A stretch of 7,181 nucleotides of DNA from Acidimicrobiaceae bacterium (GTDB taxonomy: Bacteria; Actinomycetota; Acidimicrobiia; Acidimicrobiales; Palsa-688), in assembly GCA_003156795.1 (NCBI GenBank), contig PMHU01000074.1, positions 10,637 to 17,817 on the forward strand, in the 5' to 3' direction. Each line of letters begins with the position of its first letter. Within the stretch, counting starts at the first letter, position 1. The notes beneath the pieces were generated by a model. That model was not told where the DNA came from. It made no database searches and saw only the letters and a program-made list of their open reading frames with translations. Shown here piece by piece: positions 1-5,918 of this stretch. The position numbers and the translations under genes are program-made.

Positions 1-164
1 TCGGCGTAGATCGTGTCGAAAGCCAGCGAGCTCTTTCCCGAACCCGACAAGCCGGTGAAGACGATGAGCCGATCGCGCGGCAGGTCTATCGAAACGTTGC
101 GAAGGTTGTGCTCCCGGGCGCCCCGGACCACCAGCTTGCCTCTATCAACCACCTTCTCCGGCAC
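1..164 (-). CDS. uvrA: Excinuclease ABC subunit A, N-terminal fragment (runs off left edge)
   Basis: UvrA is the damage-sensing ABC-type ATPase of nucleotide excision repair; it loads UvrB onto damaged DNA. Only the first 54 codons are visible. They contain the family's opening GAREHNLRNV (residues 15-24), the stretch LPRDRLIVFTGLSGSGKSS with the first Walker A loop (GLSGSGKS, 38-45), and LAFDTIYA. This pattern is essentially diagnostic for UvrA. Two GTG starts are possible. GTG at 164 lies 6 nt after a TAnnnT -10 box, as expected for a leaderless mRNA. GTG at 152 gives an N-terminus (MVDRGKLVVRGARE) closer in length to other UvrA proteins, but its GGAG is only 3 nt away. I prefer 164. A perfect SOS box lies just upstream. 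The gene is divergent from ndh. Identity is very secure; the start is moderately so. Confidence 0.95.
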   Translation of the reverse strand, partial: MPEKVVDRGKLVVRGAREHNLRNVSIDLPRDRLIVFTGLSGSGKSSLAFDTIYA

Positions 165-170
165 CCGTCC

Positions 171-176
171 AGGGTA
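171..176 (-). promoter_or_regulatory. Putative uvrA -10 box (TACCCT)
   Basis: Read on the minus strand, TACCCT fits the actinobacterial TAnnnT -10 pattern. It ends 6 nt before the GTG at 164, so transcription would start at or next to that codon. No convincing -35 box is seen about 17 nt upstream. The SOS box (181-194) would fall in the -35/-10 spacer, a natural place for repression. Confidence 0.45.
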
Positions 177-180
177 CCAG

Positions 181-194
181 CGAACACCTGTTCG
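181..194. promoter_or_regulatory. LexA-binding SOS box upstream of uvrA
   Basis: The sequence CGAACACCTGTTCG is a perfect inverted repeat in its outer arms (CGAAC-N4-GTTCG). It matches the LexA site known from Bacillus and actinobacteria (GAAC-N4-GTTC core). It lies 16 bp upstream of the uvrA GTG at 164 and 53 bp upstream of the ndh ATG. uvrA is a classical SOS gene, so LexA control of uvrA is the expected reading. Influence on ndh is less likely because the box is well upstream of the ndh -10 element. Confidence 0.85.
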
Positions 195-235
195 ATGGGT
201 GGATTCGCCCCGCCGGTTTAGGGGCCGAGGCCGGG

Positions 236-241
236 TAAAAC
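236..241 (+). promoter_or_regulatory. Putative ndh -10 box (TAAAAC)
   Basis: TAAAAC is an AT-rich hexamer in a GC-rich region and ends 6 nt before the ATG at 248. It lacks the final T of the TAnnnT pattern, so it is weaker than the others here. There is no Shine-Dalgarno sequence before the ATG, which fits a leaderless transcript. No clear -35 box is visible. Confidence 0.35.
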
Positions 242-247
242 TTGACC

Positions 248-1531
248 ATGCCGGTACGACCGCACGTCGTCATAGTTGGTAGCGGGTTCGGTGGCCTCAA
301 CGCCGCCTTGCGACTCGCATCCGCCCCCGTGGACGTCACCGTCGTGGACCGGGATAACTACCACGGTTTCTGGCCGCTCCTCTATCAGGTGGCCACCGCC
401 GGACTGGGTTCCGACGATATCGCCCGGCCCATTCGGGCCGTGTACTCCGACCATCCGAACATCTCGGCCCGCATGGGAACCGTCACCGGCGTCGACATGG
501 ACCACCGGTCCATCGAGCTCGACCACGAAGCCACCATCGGATACGACTTTTTGATCCTGGCCGCCGGTTCGTCCACCACCGATTTCGGCATACCCGGGGT
601 CGCTGAGCACGCCTTTCCTCTCAAGACGCTCCCCGATGCGGTGAGGCTGCGCAACCACGTTCTGTCCACTTTCGAGCGAGCCGACGCCGACGACCCGTCG
701 ACCGCCGATCCTGGCCAGCTCACGATCGTGCTGGTGGGCGGCGGGCCCACGGGGGTCGAGATGGCGGGCGCCCTGTCGGAGCTCATCGGGCACAACCTGG
801 CCGGAGACTTCCACCACTTGGACCTGACCAAGGCGCGCGTCCTGCTGGTCGAAAAGGACGACCACCTCCTGCCGGGTTTCGCCCCCAAGTCCCAGGAATG
901 GGCGCTCGGGGCCCTCCGGAGCAAAGGCGTCGAAGTCCGCTTCGGCACCAAACTCGACAAGGTGACCGACGACGGCGTGAGCTTCGAAGACGGCACGTCG
1001 GTCGCATCCCGGACGGTCGTCTGGACCGCCGGCGTAAGGGCCAATCCGCTGGCCGACCTCGTCAACGCGGCCAAAGGCCGGGCGGGGACGCTACGAGTGG
1101 GGCCCGACCTCTCACTGGGCGGTCATCCCGAAGTGTTCGTCATCGGTGATCTGGCCGCCATCGGGGGCCGAGACGGTGATCAGCTGCCCCAACTGGCCCA
1201 GGTGGCCATACAGAGCGGACGTCGCGCCGCATCCAACATCAAGCGCACGCTCGAAGGCAAGCAGACCAAGAAGTTTCGCTACAGCAACCACGGGATCATG
1301 GCCACCATCGGTCGCCGCTCGGCCGTCGCCGAACTCCCCGGAGGCGTCCGCTTCCAAGGCACGCCGGGCTGGATGGCGTGGCTGGGGGTGCACCTGATCT
1401 TCTTGATCGGCTTCCGCAACCGTGTCGTCGTGCTGGTCAACTGGGCTTGGAACTACCTCACCTGGGACCGGGCGACCCGGGTCATCCTCGACGACGGCTC
1501 CATCACCCCGACCGGCCAGCCGAGGGTCTAG
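248..1531 (+). CDS. ndh: Type II NADH dehydrogenase (NDH-2)
   Basis: A 427-residue single-subunit flavoprotein that oxidises NADH and reduces membrane quinone without pumping protons. The N-terminal FAD Rossmann motif GSGFGG (residues 11-16) is followed by the acidic residue D34. Next comes the family signature FWPLLYQVATAGL (41-53). A second Rossmann fold for NADH holds GGGPTG (164-169) and E202. VFVIGDLAA (297-304 area) is the second FAD motif. AQVAIQ (317-322) matches the AQxAxQ quinone-site motif. A hydrophobic C-terminal helix pair (about 376-403) is the likely peripheral membrane anchor on the cytoplasmic face. An in-frame TTG at 242 would add two residues, but ATG 248 is the better start. 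The gene sits between uvrA and uvrB in the opposite orientation, and its stop overlaps the uvrB stop. Related FAD-dependent pyridine nucleotide oxidoreductases are the only alternative; the quinone motif argues for NDH-2. Confidence 0.93.
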   Translation: MPVRPHVVIVGSGFGGLNAALRLASAPVDVTVVDRDNYHGFWPLLYQVATAGLGSDDIARPIRAVYSDHPNISARMGTVTGVDMDHRSIELDHEATIGYDFLILAAGSSTTDFGIPGVAEHAFPLKTLPDAVRLRNHVLSTFERADADDPSTADPGQLTIVLVGGGPTGVEMAGALSELIGHNLAGDFHHLDLTKARVLLVEKDDHLLPGFAPKSQEWALGALRSKGVEVRFGTKLDKVTDDGVSFEDGTSVASRTVVWTAGVRANPLADLVNAAKGRAGTLRVGPDLSLGGHPEVFVIGDLAAIGGRDGDQLPQLAQVAIQSGRRAASNIKRTLEGKQTKKFRYSNHGIMATIGRRSAVAELPGGVRFQGTPGWMAWLGVHLIFLIGFRNRVVVLVNWAWNYLTWDRATRVILDDGSITPTGQPRV

Positions 1532-3555
1532 CGAGGCGCCAGCTCCTTGAGCTCGGCCTTCAGGTCGGAGATCTCGTCGCGCACTCGGGCCGCGTACTCG
1601 AAGCGCAGGTCCGCGGCCGCTTCGCGCATGTCCTCCTCCAAGGCCGAGATGAGCCGGGCCAGTTCACCTTGCGGCAGCTCGGCCAAGTCACTGCGGGCCC
1701 GATCCCGGCGCCGGCTACGCCGGTCCCGACCCGGCACCGGGGCCGACCCGTCCCGCCGGGAGCCCAGGAGGACCAGGATGTCGGTCACGGCCTTGCGCAC
1801 CGTCTGCGGGTCGATGCCGTGCTCCTCGTTGTAGGCCCGTTGGAGGCCTCGACGTCGGTGAGTTTCGGAGATGGCGAACTGCATCGAATCGGTCATCCGG
1901 TCGGCGTACATGATGACCTGGCCGTCCACGTTGCGGGCCGCCCGTCCGATGGTCTGAATCAGCGACGTCTGACCCCGCAGGAAGCCCTCCTTGTCGGCGT
2001 CCAGGATGGCCACCAGGGACACCTCCGGCAGGTCGAGCCCTTCCCTCAGGAGGTTGATGCCGACGAGGACATCGAATTCCCCCAAACGCAGGTCCCGCAA
2101 GATCTCGATGCGCTGGATGGTGTCGATGTTGGAGTGCAGGTAGCGGACCCTGAGGCCCATCTCGACCAGGTAGTCCGTCAGGTCCTCGGCCATCTTCTTC
2201 GTGAGGGTGGTGACCAGGACGCGGTCGCCGCGCTCGGTGCGATCCCGGATCTGCGAGATCAGATCGTCTATCTGGCCCTTGGTCGGCTTGACGATCACTT
2301 CCGGGTCTATCAGGCCGGTCGGGCGGACGATCTGCTCCACCACCTGAGTGGACTGCTTGATCTCATACGCCGACGGCGTCGCCGACAGGAACACGCACTG
2401 GTTGATGCGCTCGTAGAACTCGTCGAATCGGAGCGGCCTGTTGTCGGCCGCCGACGGCAGCCGGAACCCGTGCTCGATCAAGGTCTCCTTCCGCGAGCGG
2501 TCGCCCTCGTACTGGCCGTGAAGCTGGGGGACGGTCTGGTGTGACTCGTCGATGATCAGCAGGTAATCCTTGGGGAAGAAGTCGAGCAGCGTGTGGGGCG
2601 GCTCGCCTGGCTTCCGCCCGTCTATGTGTCGGCTGTAGTTTTCGATTCCCGAACAGACCCCGACCTCGGCCAGCATCTCCAAGTCGTAGGAAGTACGCAT
2701 GCGAAGGCGCTGGGCCTCGAGCAGCTTGTTGTCCGCCTCGAATGAGGCCAGCCGCTCCTGAAGTTCGGCTTCGATGCTGACGAGGGCCTTCTGCATGCGC
2801 GCCTCCCCCGCCACGTAGTGGGTGGCCGGGAATATCACCAGCTCCTCGAGGTCTCCGAGCTGCTCTCCGGTGAGCGTGTCGACCATGGTGATCCGCTCGA
2901 TCTCATCGCCGAACAACTCGATGCGAACGGCGTTCTCCTCGTAGGCGGGATGAACTTCGATGGTGTCTCCGCGCACGCGGAACTTGCCGCGGATCAGGTT
3001 GGCGTCGTTGCGCTCGTAGTTCATATCGACCAACCGGCGCAGGAGGCCCCGCTGGTCGTGCTCGGCGCCTCGGACCAGGTGCAGGATGCGGTCGGCGTAC
3101 TCCTCGGGCGAGCCCAATCCATAAATGCAGCTGACCGACGCCACCACGATCGTGTCCCGCCTCGTCAGCAACGCCGACGTAGCCGAGTGGCGCAGACGGT
3201 CGATTTCGTCGTTGATCGAGCTGTCCTTCTCGATATAGGTGTCGCTCGACGGCAGGTACGCCTCAGGTTGGTAATAGTCGTAGTAGCTGACGAAATACTC
3301 GACCCGGTTGTGCGGGAAGAACTCCCGCATCTCGTTGGCTAGTTGAGCGGCCAGCGACTTGTTGGGGGCGATGATGAGCGTCGGCCGCTGCACCGCCTCG
3401 ATGGTCCAGGCCATCGTGGCGCTCTTGCCGCTGCCGGTGATACCCAGAAGGGTCTGGAAACGATCTCCCCTCGATATGCCCTCGGACAGCTGGACGATGG
3501 CGGTCGGTTGGTCGCCGGCCGGGGCGAACTCCGCCACCACCTCGAAATCGGGCAT
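1528..3555 (-). CDS. uvrB: Excinuclease ABC subunit B
   Basis: UvrB is the damage-verifying, helicase-like subunit of nucleotide excision repair; it receives DNA from UvrA and recruits UvrC. The protein has 675 residues, within the normal range. Visible in order: GDQPTAI (14-20), Walker A GITGSGKS (38-45), the damage-probing beta-hairpin YFVSYYDYYQPEAYLP (87-102), the UvrA-interacting domain, Walker B DESHQT (336-341), SATPS (391-395), the helicase motif region GINLLREGLDLPE (499-511), QTIGRAARN (534-542), and a C-terminal UVR domain (about 632-667) that would bind UvrC. An Arg-rich linker (610-621) precedes the UVR domain. The ATG at 3555 lies 7 nt after a TACCAT -10-like hexamer and has no Shine-Dalgarno. 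coaE is 68 bp upstream on the same strand. No SOS box lies in that spacer. Confidence 0.98.
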   Translation of the reverse strand: MPDFEVVAEFAPAGDQPTAIVQLSEGISRGDRFQTLLGITGSGKSATMAWTIEAVQRPTLIIAPNKSLAAQLANEMREFFPHNRVEYFVSYYDYYQPEAYLPSSDTYIEKDSSINDEIDRLRHSATSALLTRRDTIVVASVSCIYGLGSPEEYADRILHLVRGAEHDQRGLLRRLVDMNYERNDANLIRGKFRVRGDTIEVHPAYEENAVRIELFGDEIERITMVDTLTGEQLGDLEELVIFPATHYVAGEARMQKALVSIEAELQERLASFEADNKLLEAQRLRMRTSYDLEMLAEVGVCSGIENYSRHIDGRKPGEPPHTLLDFFPKDYLLIIDESHQTVPQLHGQYEGDRSRKETLIEHGFRLPSAADNRPLRFDEFYERINQCVFLSATPSAYEIKQSTQVVEQIVRPTGLIDPEVIVKPTKGQIDDLISQIRDRTERGDRVLVTTLTKKMAEDLTDYLVEMGLRVRYLHSNIDTIQRIEILRDLRLGEFDVLVGINLLREGLDLPEVSLVAILDADKEGFLRGQTSLIQTIGRAARNVDGQVIMYADRMTDSMQFAISETHRRRGLQRAYNEEHGIDPQTVRKAVTDILVLLGSRRDGSAPVPGRDRRSRRRDRARSDLAELPQGELARLISALEEDMREAAADLRFEYAARVRDEISDLKAELKELAPR

Positions 3556-3562
3556 GAGCCCG

Positions 3563-3568
3563 ATGGTA
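3563..3568 (-). promoter_or_regulatory. Putative uvrB -10 box (TACCAT)
   Basis: On the minus strand TACCAT fits TAnnnT and is separated by 7 nt from the uvrB ATG, placing the transcription start at or beside the start codon. There is no Shine-Dalgarno here. This suggests that uvrB has its own promoter besides any read-through from coaE. Confidence 0.4.
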
Positions 3569-3589
3569 CCGGTGGGGTGAGACCTTCAA

Positions 3590-3619
3590 CCGCCGGCGGG
3601 ACGCTGGCGGGAGCTCCCG
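3590..3619. repeat. Two GC-rich palindromes in the coaE-uvrB spacer
   Basis: CCGCCGGCGG (3590-3599) and CGGGAGCTCCCG (3608-3619) are perfect short palindromes lying just downstream of the coaE stop. Neither has a loop or a T-run, so this is not a classical terminator. They could slow polymerase or be chance in GC-rich DNA. Confidence 0.3.
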
Positions 3620-3623
3620 GCCC

Positions 3624-4235
3624 CTAAAGCGTCGAATCGAGCCGCGCCGACAACCAGTGCCATACCCGGTCGACCTCGGCTTCGAGAGCGGCGCGGTCGC
3701 CTGCATTGTCGATGACGACGTCGGCCAGGGCCTTCCGCTCCTCCCGTGTGATCTGGGCGGCCACCCGGGCCCGGGCGTCGGCCTCGGTGAACCCCCGCTG
3801 ATCCACCAGTCGCGACACGGCCACCTCCTCGGGGGTGTCGACCACGACGATGGCTCCGAACTGGAAGCGATCCTTGGTGGCGATGTTGAGCAGCGGGATG
3901 TCGAGCACGACGACGGGGTTGGCGGCGGCCAGTTCGACCATTCGCTCGGCCATGACCCGGCCGATGGCCGGATGGGTAAGGCCGTTGAGGTCAGATAGGG
4001 CCGTCGGGTCCCCGAAGACCATCGCGGCCAACTCGGCGCGGTCAATGCGGCCGCCGGCCCCGACGATCCGCGCACCGAAGCGCTCCACGACCGGTTGATA
4101 GGCGATCCCGCCCGGCTCCAGGATCTGGCGGGAGATCCCGTCGGCGTCGATCACGGCCGCGCCCCGGCCGGTCAGCAGCGACGCCACCGTCGATTTTCCA
4201 GAACCGATCCCACCGGTCAGGCCCACCAGAAGCAT
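3624..4235 (-). CDS. coaE: Dephospho-CoA kinase
   Basis: CoaE phosphorylates the ribose 3'-hydroxyl of dephospho-CoA using ATP, the final step of coenzyme A synthesis, in the cytosol. The product has 203 residues, the usual family length. It begins MLLVGLTGGIGSGKST with the P-loop at 8-16. Then come IDADGISRQ (29-37) of the substrate site, LNGLTHPAI (83-91), the LDIPLL strand (111-116), the lid region RLVDQRGFTEADARAR (142-157), and VVIDNAG (173-179). The reading frame stays open to an ATG at 4316, but that would add 27 residues unlike the family and cross the divergent promoter, so I chose the ATG at 4235. A TAGCTT box lies 8 nt before it. There is no fused C-terminal domain of the mycobacterial kind. 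uvrB follows 68 bp downstream, an arrangement seen in actinobacteria. Confidence 0.95.
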   Translation of the reverse strand: MLLVGLTGGIGSGKSTVASLLTGRGAAVIDADGISRQILEPGGIAYQPVVERFGARIVGAGGRIDRAELAAMVFGDPTALSDLNGLTHPAIGRVMAERMVELAAANPVVVLDIPLLNIATKDRFQFGAIVVVDTPEEVAVSRLVDQRGFTEADARARVAAQITREERKALADVVIDNAGDRAALEAEVDRVWHWLSARLDSTL

Positions 4236-4243
4236 GGGCCGAC

Positions 4244-4249
4244 AAGCTA
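4244..4249 (-). promoter_or_regulatory. Putative coaE -10 box (TAGCTT)
   Basis: On the minus strand TAGCTT matches TAnnnT and ends 8 nt before the coaE ATG at 4235. No Shine-Dalgarno precedes that ATG, so a leaderless coaE mRNA is plausible. The -35 region is not recognisable. Confidence 0.4.
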
Positions 4250-4291
4250 GCGGGCCAGCCGGAACAGCACGGCCGAGGACCAGATGACTAG

Positions 4292-4305
4292 TTACCGGTC
4301 GGTAA
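4292..4305. promoter_or_regulatory. TetR-like operator palindrome (TTACCG-GT-CGGTAA)
   Basis: TTACCGGTCGGTAA has perfect 6-bp arms around a 2-bp centre. ACCGxxCGGT-like palindromes are common operator cores of TetR-family repressors. Its right arm overlaps the first three bases of the TAAAAT -10 box of the bldC-like gene, so a bound repressor would block that promoter. The cognate regulator is not in the window, and the family assignment is inference from the motif's shape. Confidence 0.5.
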
Positions 4306-4308
4306 AAT
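4303..4308 (+). promoter_or_regulatory. Putative -10 box (TAAAAT) for the bldC-like gene
   Basis: TAAAAT is the best -10 match in the window, one base from TATAAT. Transcription would begin near 4315, giving either a nearly leaderless message for the ATG at 4319 or a leader of about 100 nt for the TTG at 4418. The -35 region is weak. It overlaps the palindrome at 4292-4305. Confidence 0.55.
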
Positions 4309-4406
4309 GTAGTCACGTATGACCATTGCGCCCGACCGGGTCAGCCGGGACACTGGTCTGGGCGGAGCGATCCGACGAAAACGTCGGCCGCGCCCCCACA
4401 CGAATC

Positions 4407-4411
4407 GAGGT
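4407..4411 (+). promoter_or_regulatory. Ribosome binding site (GAGGT) deciding the bldC-like start
   Basis: GAGGT lies 6 nt before the TTG at 4418. It is the only good Shine-Dalgarno in front of any candidate start of this gene and favours TTG over the upstream ATG at 4319. Confidence 0.55.
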
Positions 4412-4417
4412 AACACC

Positions 4418-4744
4418 TTGACCGACGATTCACAAGATCAGCAACAGCGCCGAAGGTTGCTGGGCATGCTCTTCGGCTCCGAGGTTCCGGCCGCGTTGGA
4501 AGGACAGCTGCTGCGAACCTCAGACGTCGCCGTGCTGTTCCAGGTTTCCGAGCGAACCGTCTCCGAATGGGCCAAGCGGGGGCAGATCCCCTCTGTGCGC
4601 ACGCCGGGCGGGCACCGGCGCTATCCCGCCGAAGGGATCCGCTGGCTGCTGCAAGAGAGCCGCAATGGCCCGCCGAGCTCCGAGTCCGACGATATCCAGG
4701 CCACGGTGACCCAGCTTCCCCACGTACGCACCGCCAACGGCTAG
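4418..4744 (+). CDS. BldC-like MerR-type helix-turn-helix regulator
   Basis: A 108-residue cytoplasmic DNA-binding protein. Residues 31-52 (LLRTSDVAVLFQVSERTVSEWA) form a helix-turn-helix, followed by the wing RTPGGHRRYP (61-70), where the GGHRRY signature contacts DNA in BldC and MerR-type proteins. This matches the fold of Streptomyces BldC (about 68 residues), a developmental regulator, and of excisionase-type HTH proteins. This protein has an extra polar N-terminus (1-30) and a Ser/Asp-rich C-terminal tail (about 82-108). There is no effector or dimerisation domain. The frame is open to an ATG at 4319, which adds a basic, Pro/Arg-rich stretch of 33 residues. TTG 4418 is chosen because GAGGT precedes it; ATG 4466 is a third option. 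It is divergent from coaE and convergent with ald. Target genes cannot be told from the sequence. Confidence 0.85.
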   Translation: MTDDSQDQQQRRRLLGMLFGSEVPAALEGQLLRTSDVAVLFQVSERTVSEWAKRGQIPSVRTPGGHRRYPAEGIRWLLQESRNGPPSSESDDIQATVTQLPHVRTANG

Positions 4745-4749
4745 CTAGC
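4740..4749. repeat. GCTAGCTAGC palindrome at the bldC-like stop codon
   Basis: A perfect 10-bp palindrome includes the TAG stop at 4742-4744. The 42-bp gap to the ald stop contains no stem-loop with a T-run, so no intrinsic terminator is visible between these convergent genes. Confidence 0.3.
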
Positions 4750-4786
4750 CGCACCCGCCTGCCGCTACCACCGGCTCCACACCTAT

Positions 4787-5902
4787 CTAAGCCAGAGCCG
4801 CTTCCAACGGGATGTATGGCAGTCCGTGGGCGTCGGCCACCGGTCCTGATGTCAGGTGCCCGTCGTGGGCGTTGAGGCCGAGCGCCAGGACCGGATCCGA
4901 GCGCAGCGCGTCGCGCCATCCCCGCCCCGCGATTTCGAGGGCGTAAGGAAGCGTGACGTTGGTCAACGCGTACGTCGAGGTGTGCGGCACCGCGCCTGGC
5001 ATGTTGGCCACGCAGTAGAAGACGGAATCGTGAACCTTGTACACCGGGTCGGCGTGCGTCGTCGGGCGAGAGCTTTCGAAGCAACCGCCCTGGTCGATGG
5101 CGATGTCGACCAGCACCGATCCGGACTTCATGCGCGCCACCAGTTCGTCGGAGATGAGCATCGGCGCCTTGGCCCCGGGAACGAGCACCGCCCCGATCAC
5201 CAGGTCGGCGTCCAGCACGGCCCGCTCGATCTCGAAGGCGTTCGATGCGACCGTCTGGCAGTGACCCTGGTAGATGCTGTCGGCGTCGCGGAGGCGGGCG
5301 ATGTTTTTGTCCAGCAACAACACCTCGGCCTGCATGCCAAGGGCGATGGCCGCCGCGTTCATGCCCGACACGCCCGCACCGATGACCACCACCTTGGCTG
5401 CGTACACGCCCGACACACCGCCCATGAGAACGCCCCGGCCACCCCCGTCGCGCTGCAAATGGTGGGCGCCGGCTTGGGGAGCCATGCGTCCCGCCACTTC
5501 CGACATGGGGGCGAGCAGCGGCAAGGAACCGTCGGGCAACTGGACCGTCTCGTAGGCCACTGCCGTCGTACCAGCCGCGAGCAGGGCATCGGTGCACGAC
5601 CGGGACGCAGCCAGGTGGAGGTAGGTAAAAAGGATCAGGTCCTTGCGCAGACGGTGGTACTCCTCCGGAACGGGTTCCTTGACTTTGAGGACGAGGTCGG
5701 CTTCGCCCCACACGTCATCGGCCGAGTCGATCATCGTCGCCCCCGCGGCGACGAAGTCCGCGTTGGGGAGCGACGACCCGTTGCCGGCTCCGACCTGCAC
5801 GAATACCTGATGGCCGTGCCGCACCAACTCATGAACTCCGGAGGGAGTGCAGGCGACGCGGTACTCGTGATTTTTTACCTCGGACGGAACTCCGATCTTC
5901 AC
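4787..5902 (-). CDS. ald: Alanine dehydrogenase
   Basis: Ald catalyses NAD-dependent oxidative deamination of L-alanine to pyruvate and ammonia, and the reverse amination. The protein has 371 residues, the same length as the Mycobacterium tuberculosis enzyme as I recall it. Key residues fall at the family's positions: K75 in LKVKEP and H96 in FTYLHLAAS bind pyruvate/alanine, D270 in DIAIDQGG is catalytic, and the NAD Rossmann motif GAGVSG is at 175-180 with the ribose-binding D198. VANMPGAVPHTST is the usual C-terminal signature. The start is GTG at 5902, preceded by AGGAG with a 6-nt spacing; a longer in-frame start at 5965 would overlap the permease gene and lacks family similarity. The permease ends 16 nt upstream, so the two are very likely cotranscribed. 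The enzyme is a cytosolic oligomer in known cases. Confidence 0.97.
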   Translation of the reverse strand: MKIGVPSEVKNHEYRVACTPSGVHELVRHGHQVFVQVGAGNGSSLPNADFVAAGATMIDSADDVWGEADLVLKVKEPVPEEYHRLRKDLILFTYLHLAASRSCTDALLAAGTTAVAYETVQLPDGSLPLLAPMSEVAGRMAPQAGAHHLQRDGGGRGVLMGGVSGVYAAKVVVIGAGVSGMNAAAIALGMQAEVLLLDKNIARLRDADSIYQGHCQTVASNAFEIERAVLDADLVIGAVLVPGAKAPMLISDELVARMKSGSVLVDIAIDQGGCFESSRPTTHADPVYKVHDSVFYCVANMPGAVPHTSTYALTNVTLPYALEIAGRGWRDALRSDPVLALGLNAHDGHLTSGPVADAHGLPYIPLEAALA

Positions 5903-5908
5903 TGCGGG

Positions 5909-5913
5909 CTCCT
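5909..5913 (-). promoter_or_regulatory. Strong Shine-Dalgarno (AGGAG) for ald
   Basis: AGGAG lies 6 nt before the GTG at 5902, inside the 16-nt gap after the permease stop. It fixes the ald start and marks ald as a gene translated internally in a polycistronic message, in contrast to the SD-less starts of uvrB, coaE and ndh. Confidence 0.75.
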
Positions 5914-5918
5914 GACTT

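Noticed and set aside
223..235. GGCCGAGGCC hairpin-like sequence before ndh
   Set aside because: The arms are only 4 bp with a 2-base centre and no T-run. It is too short to call a terminator or riboswitch.
1378..2544. Plus-strand open frame (388 codons) antisense to uvrB
   Set aside because: It overlaps the 3' part of ndh in another frame and the well-supported uvrB on the other strand. Its composition is typical of a shadow and no domain is visible.
217..3628. Inverted copies of TTTAGGGGCCG at 217-227 and 3618-3628 that bracket ndh and uvrB
   Set aside because: An 11-base match between two places is expected several times by chance in a window this size, and the match does not extend at either side, so it is not evidence of an insertion boundary.
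3624..4316. Longer coaE start at 4316
   Set aside because: The 27 added residues do not resemble the CoaE N-terminus, which normally begins just before the P-loop, and they would cover the divergent promoter region.
1528..4749. CTAG tetranucleotides concentrated at stop codons and in spacers
   Set aside because: CTAG occurs at several gene ends, but it is also inside uvrB (3339-3342) and the permease gene (6926-6929), so there is no clear rule, and TAG stops create it easily.
5667..5678. GGAACGGGTTCC resembling a second LexA box inside ald
   Set aside because: The half-sites are separated by 2 bases rather than 4 and it lies inside coding sequence, so it does not fit the LexA spacing.
4341..5711. 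Long minus-strand open frame (456 codons) across the bldC-like gene and ald
   Set aside because: It shares DNA with ald in another frame and runs antisense to the bldC-like gene. Its product is Arg/Gly/Pro-rich with no recognisable fold, as expected for a GC-rich shadow frame.
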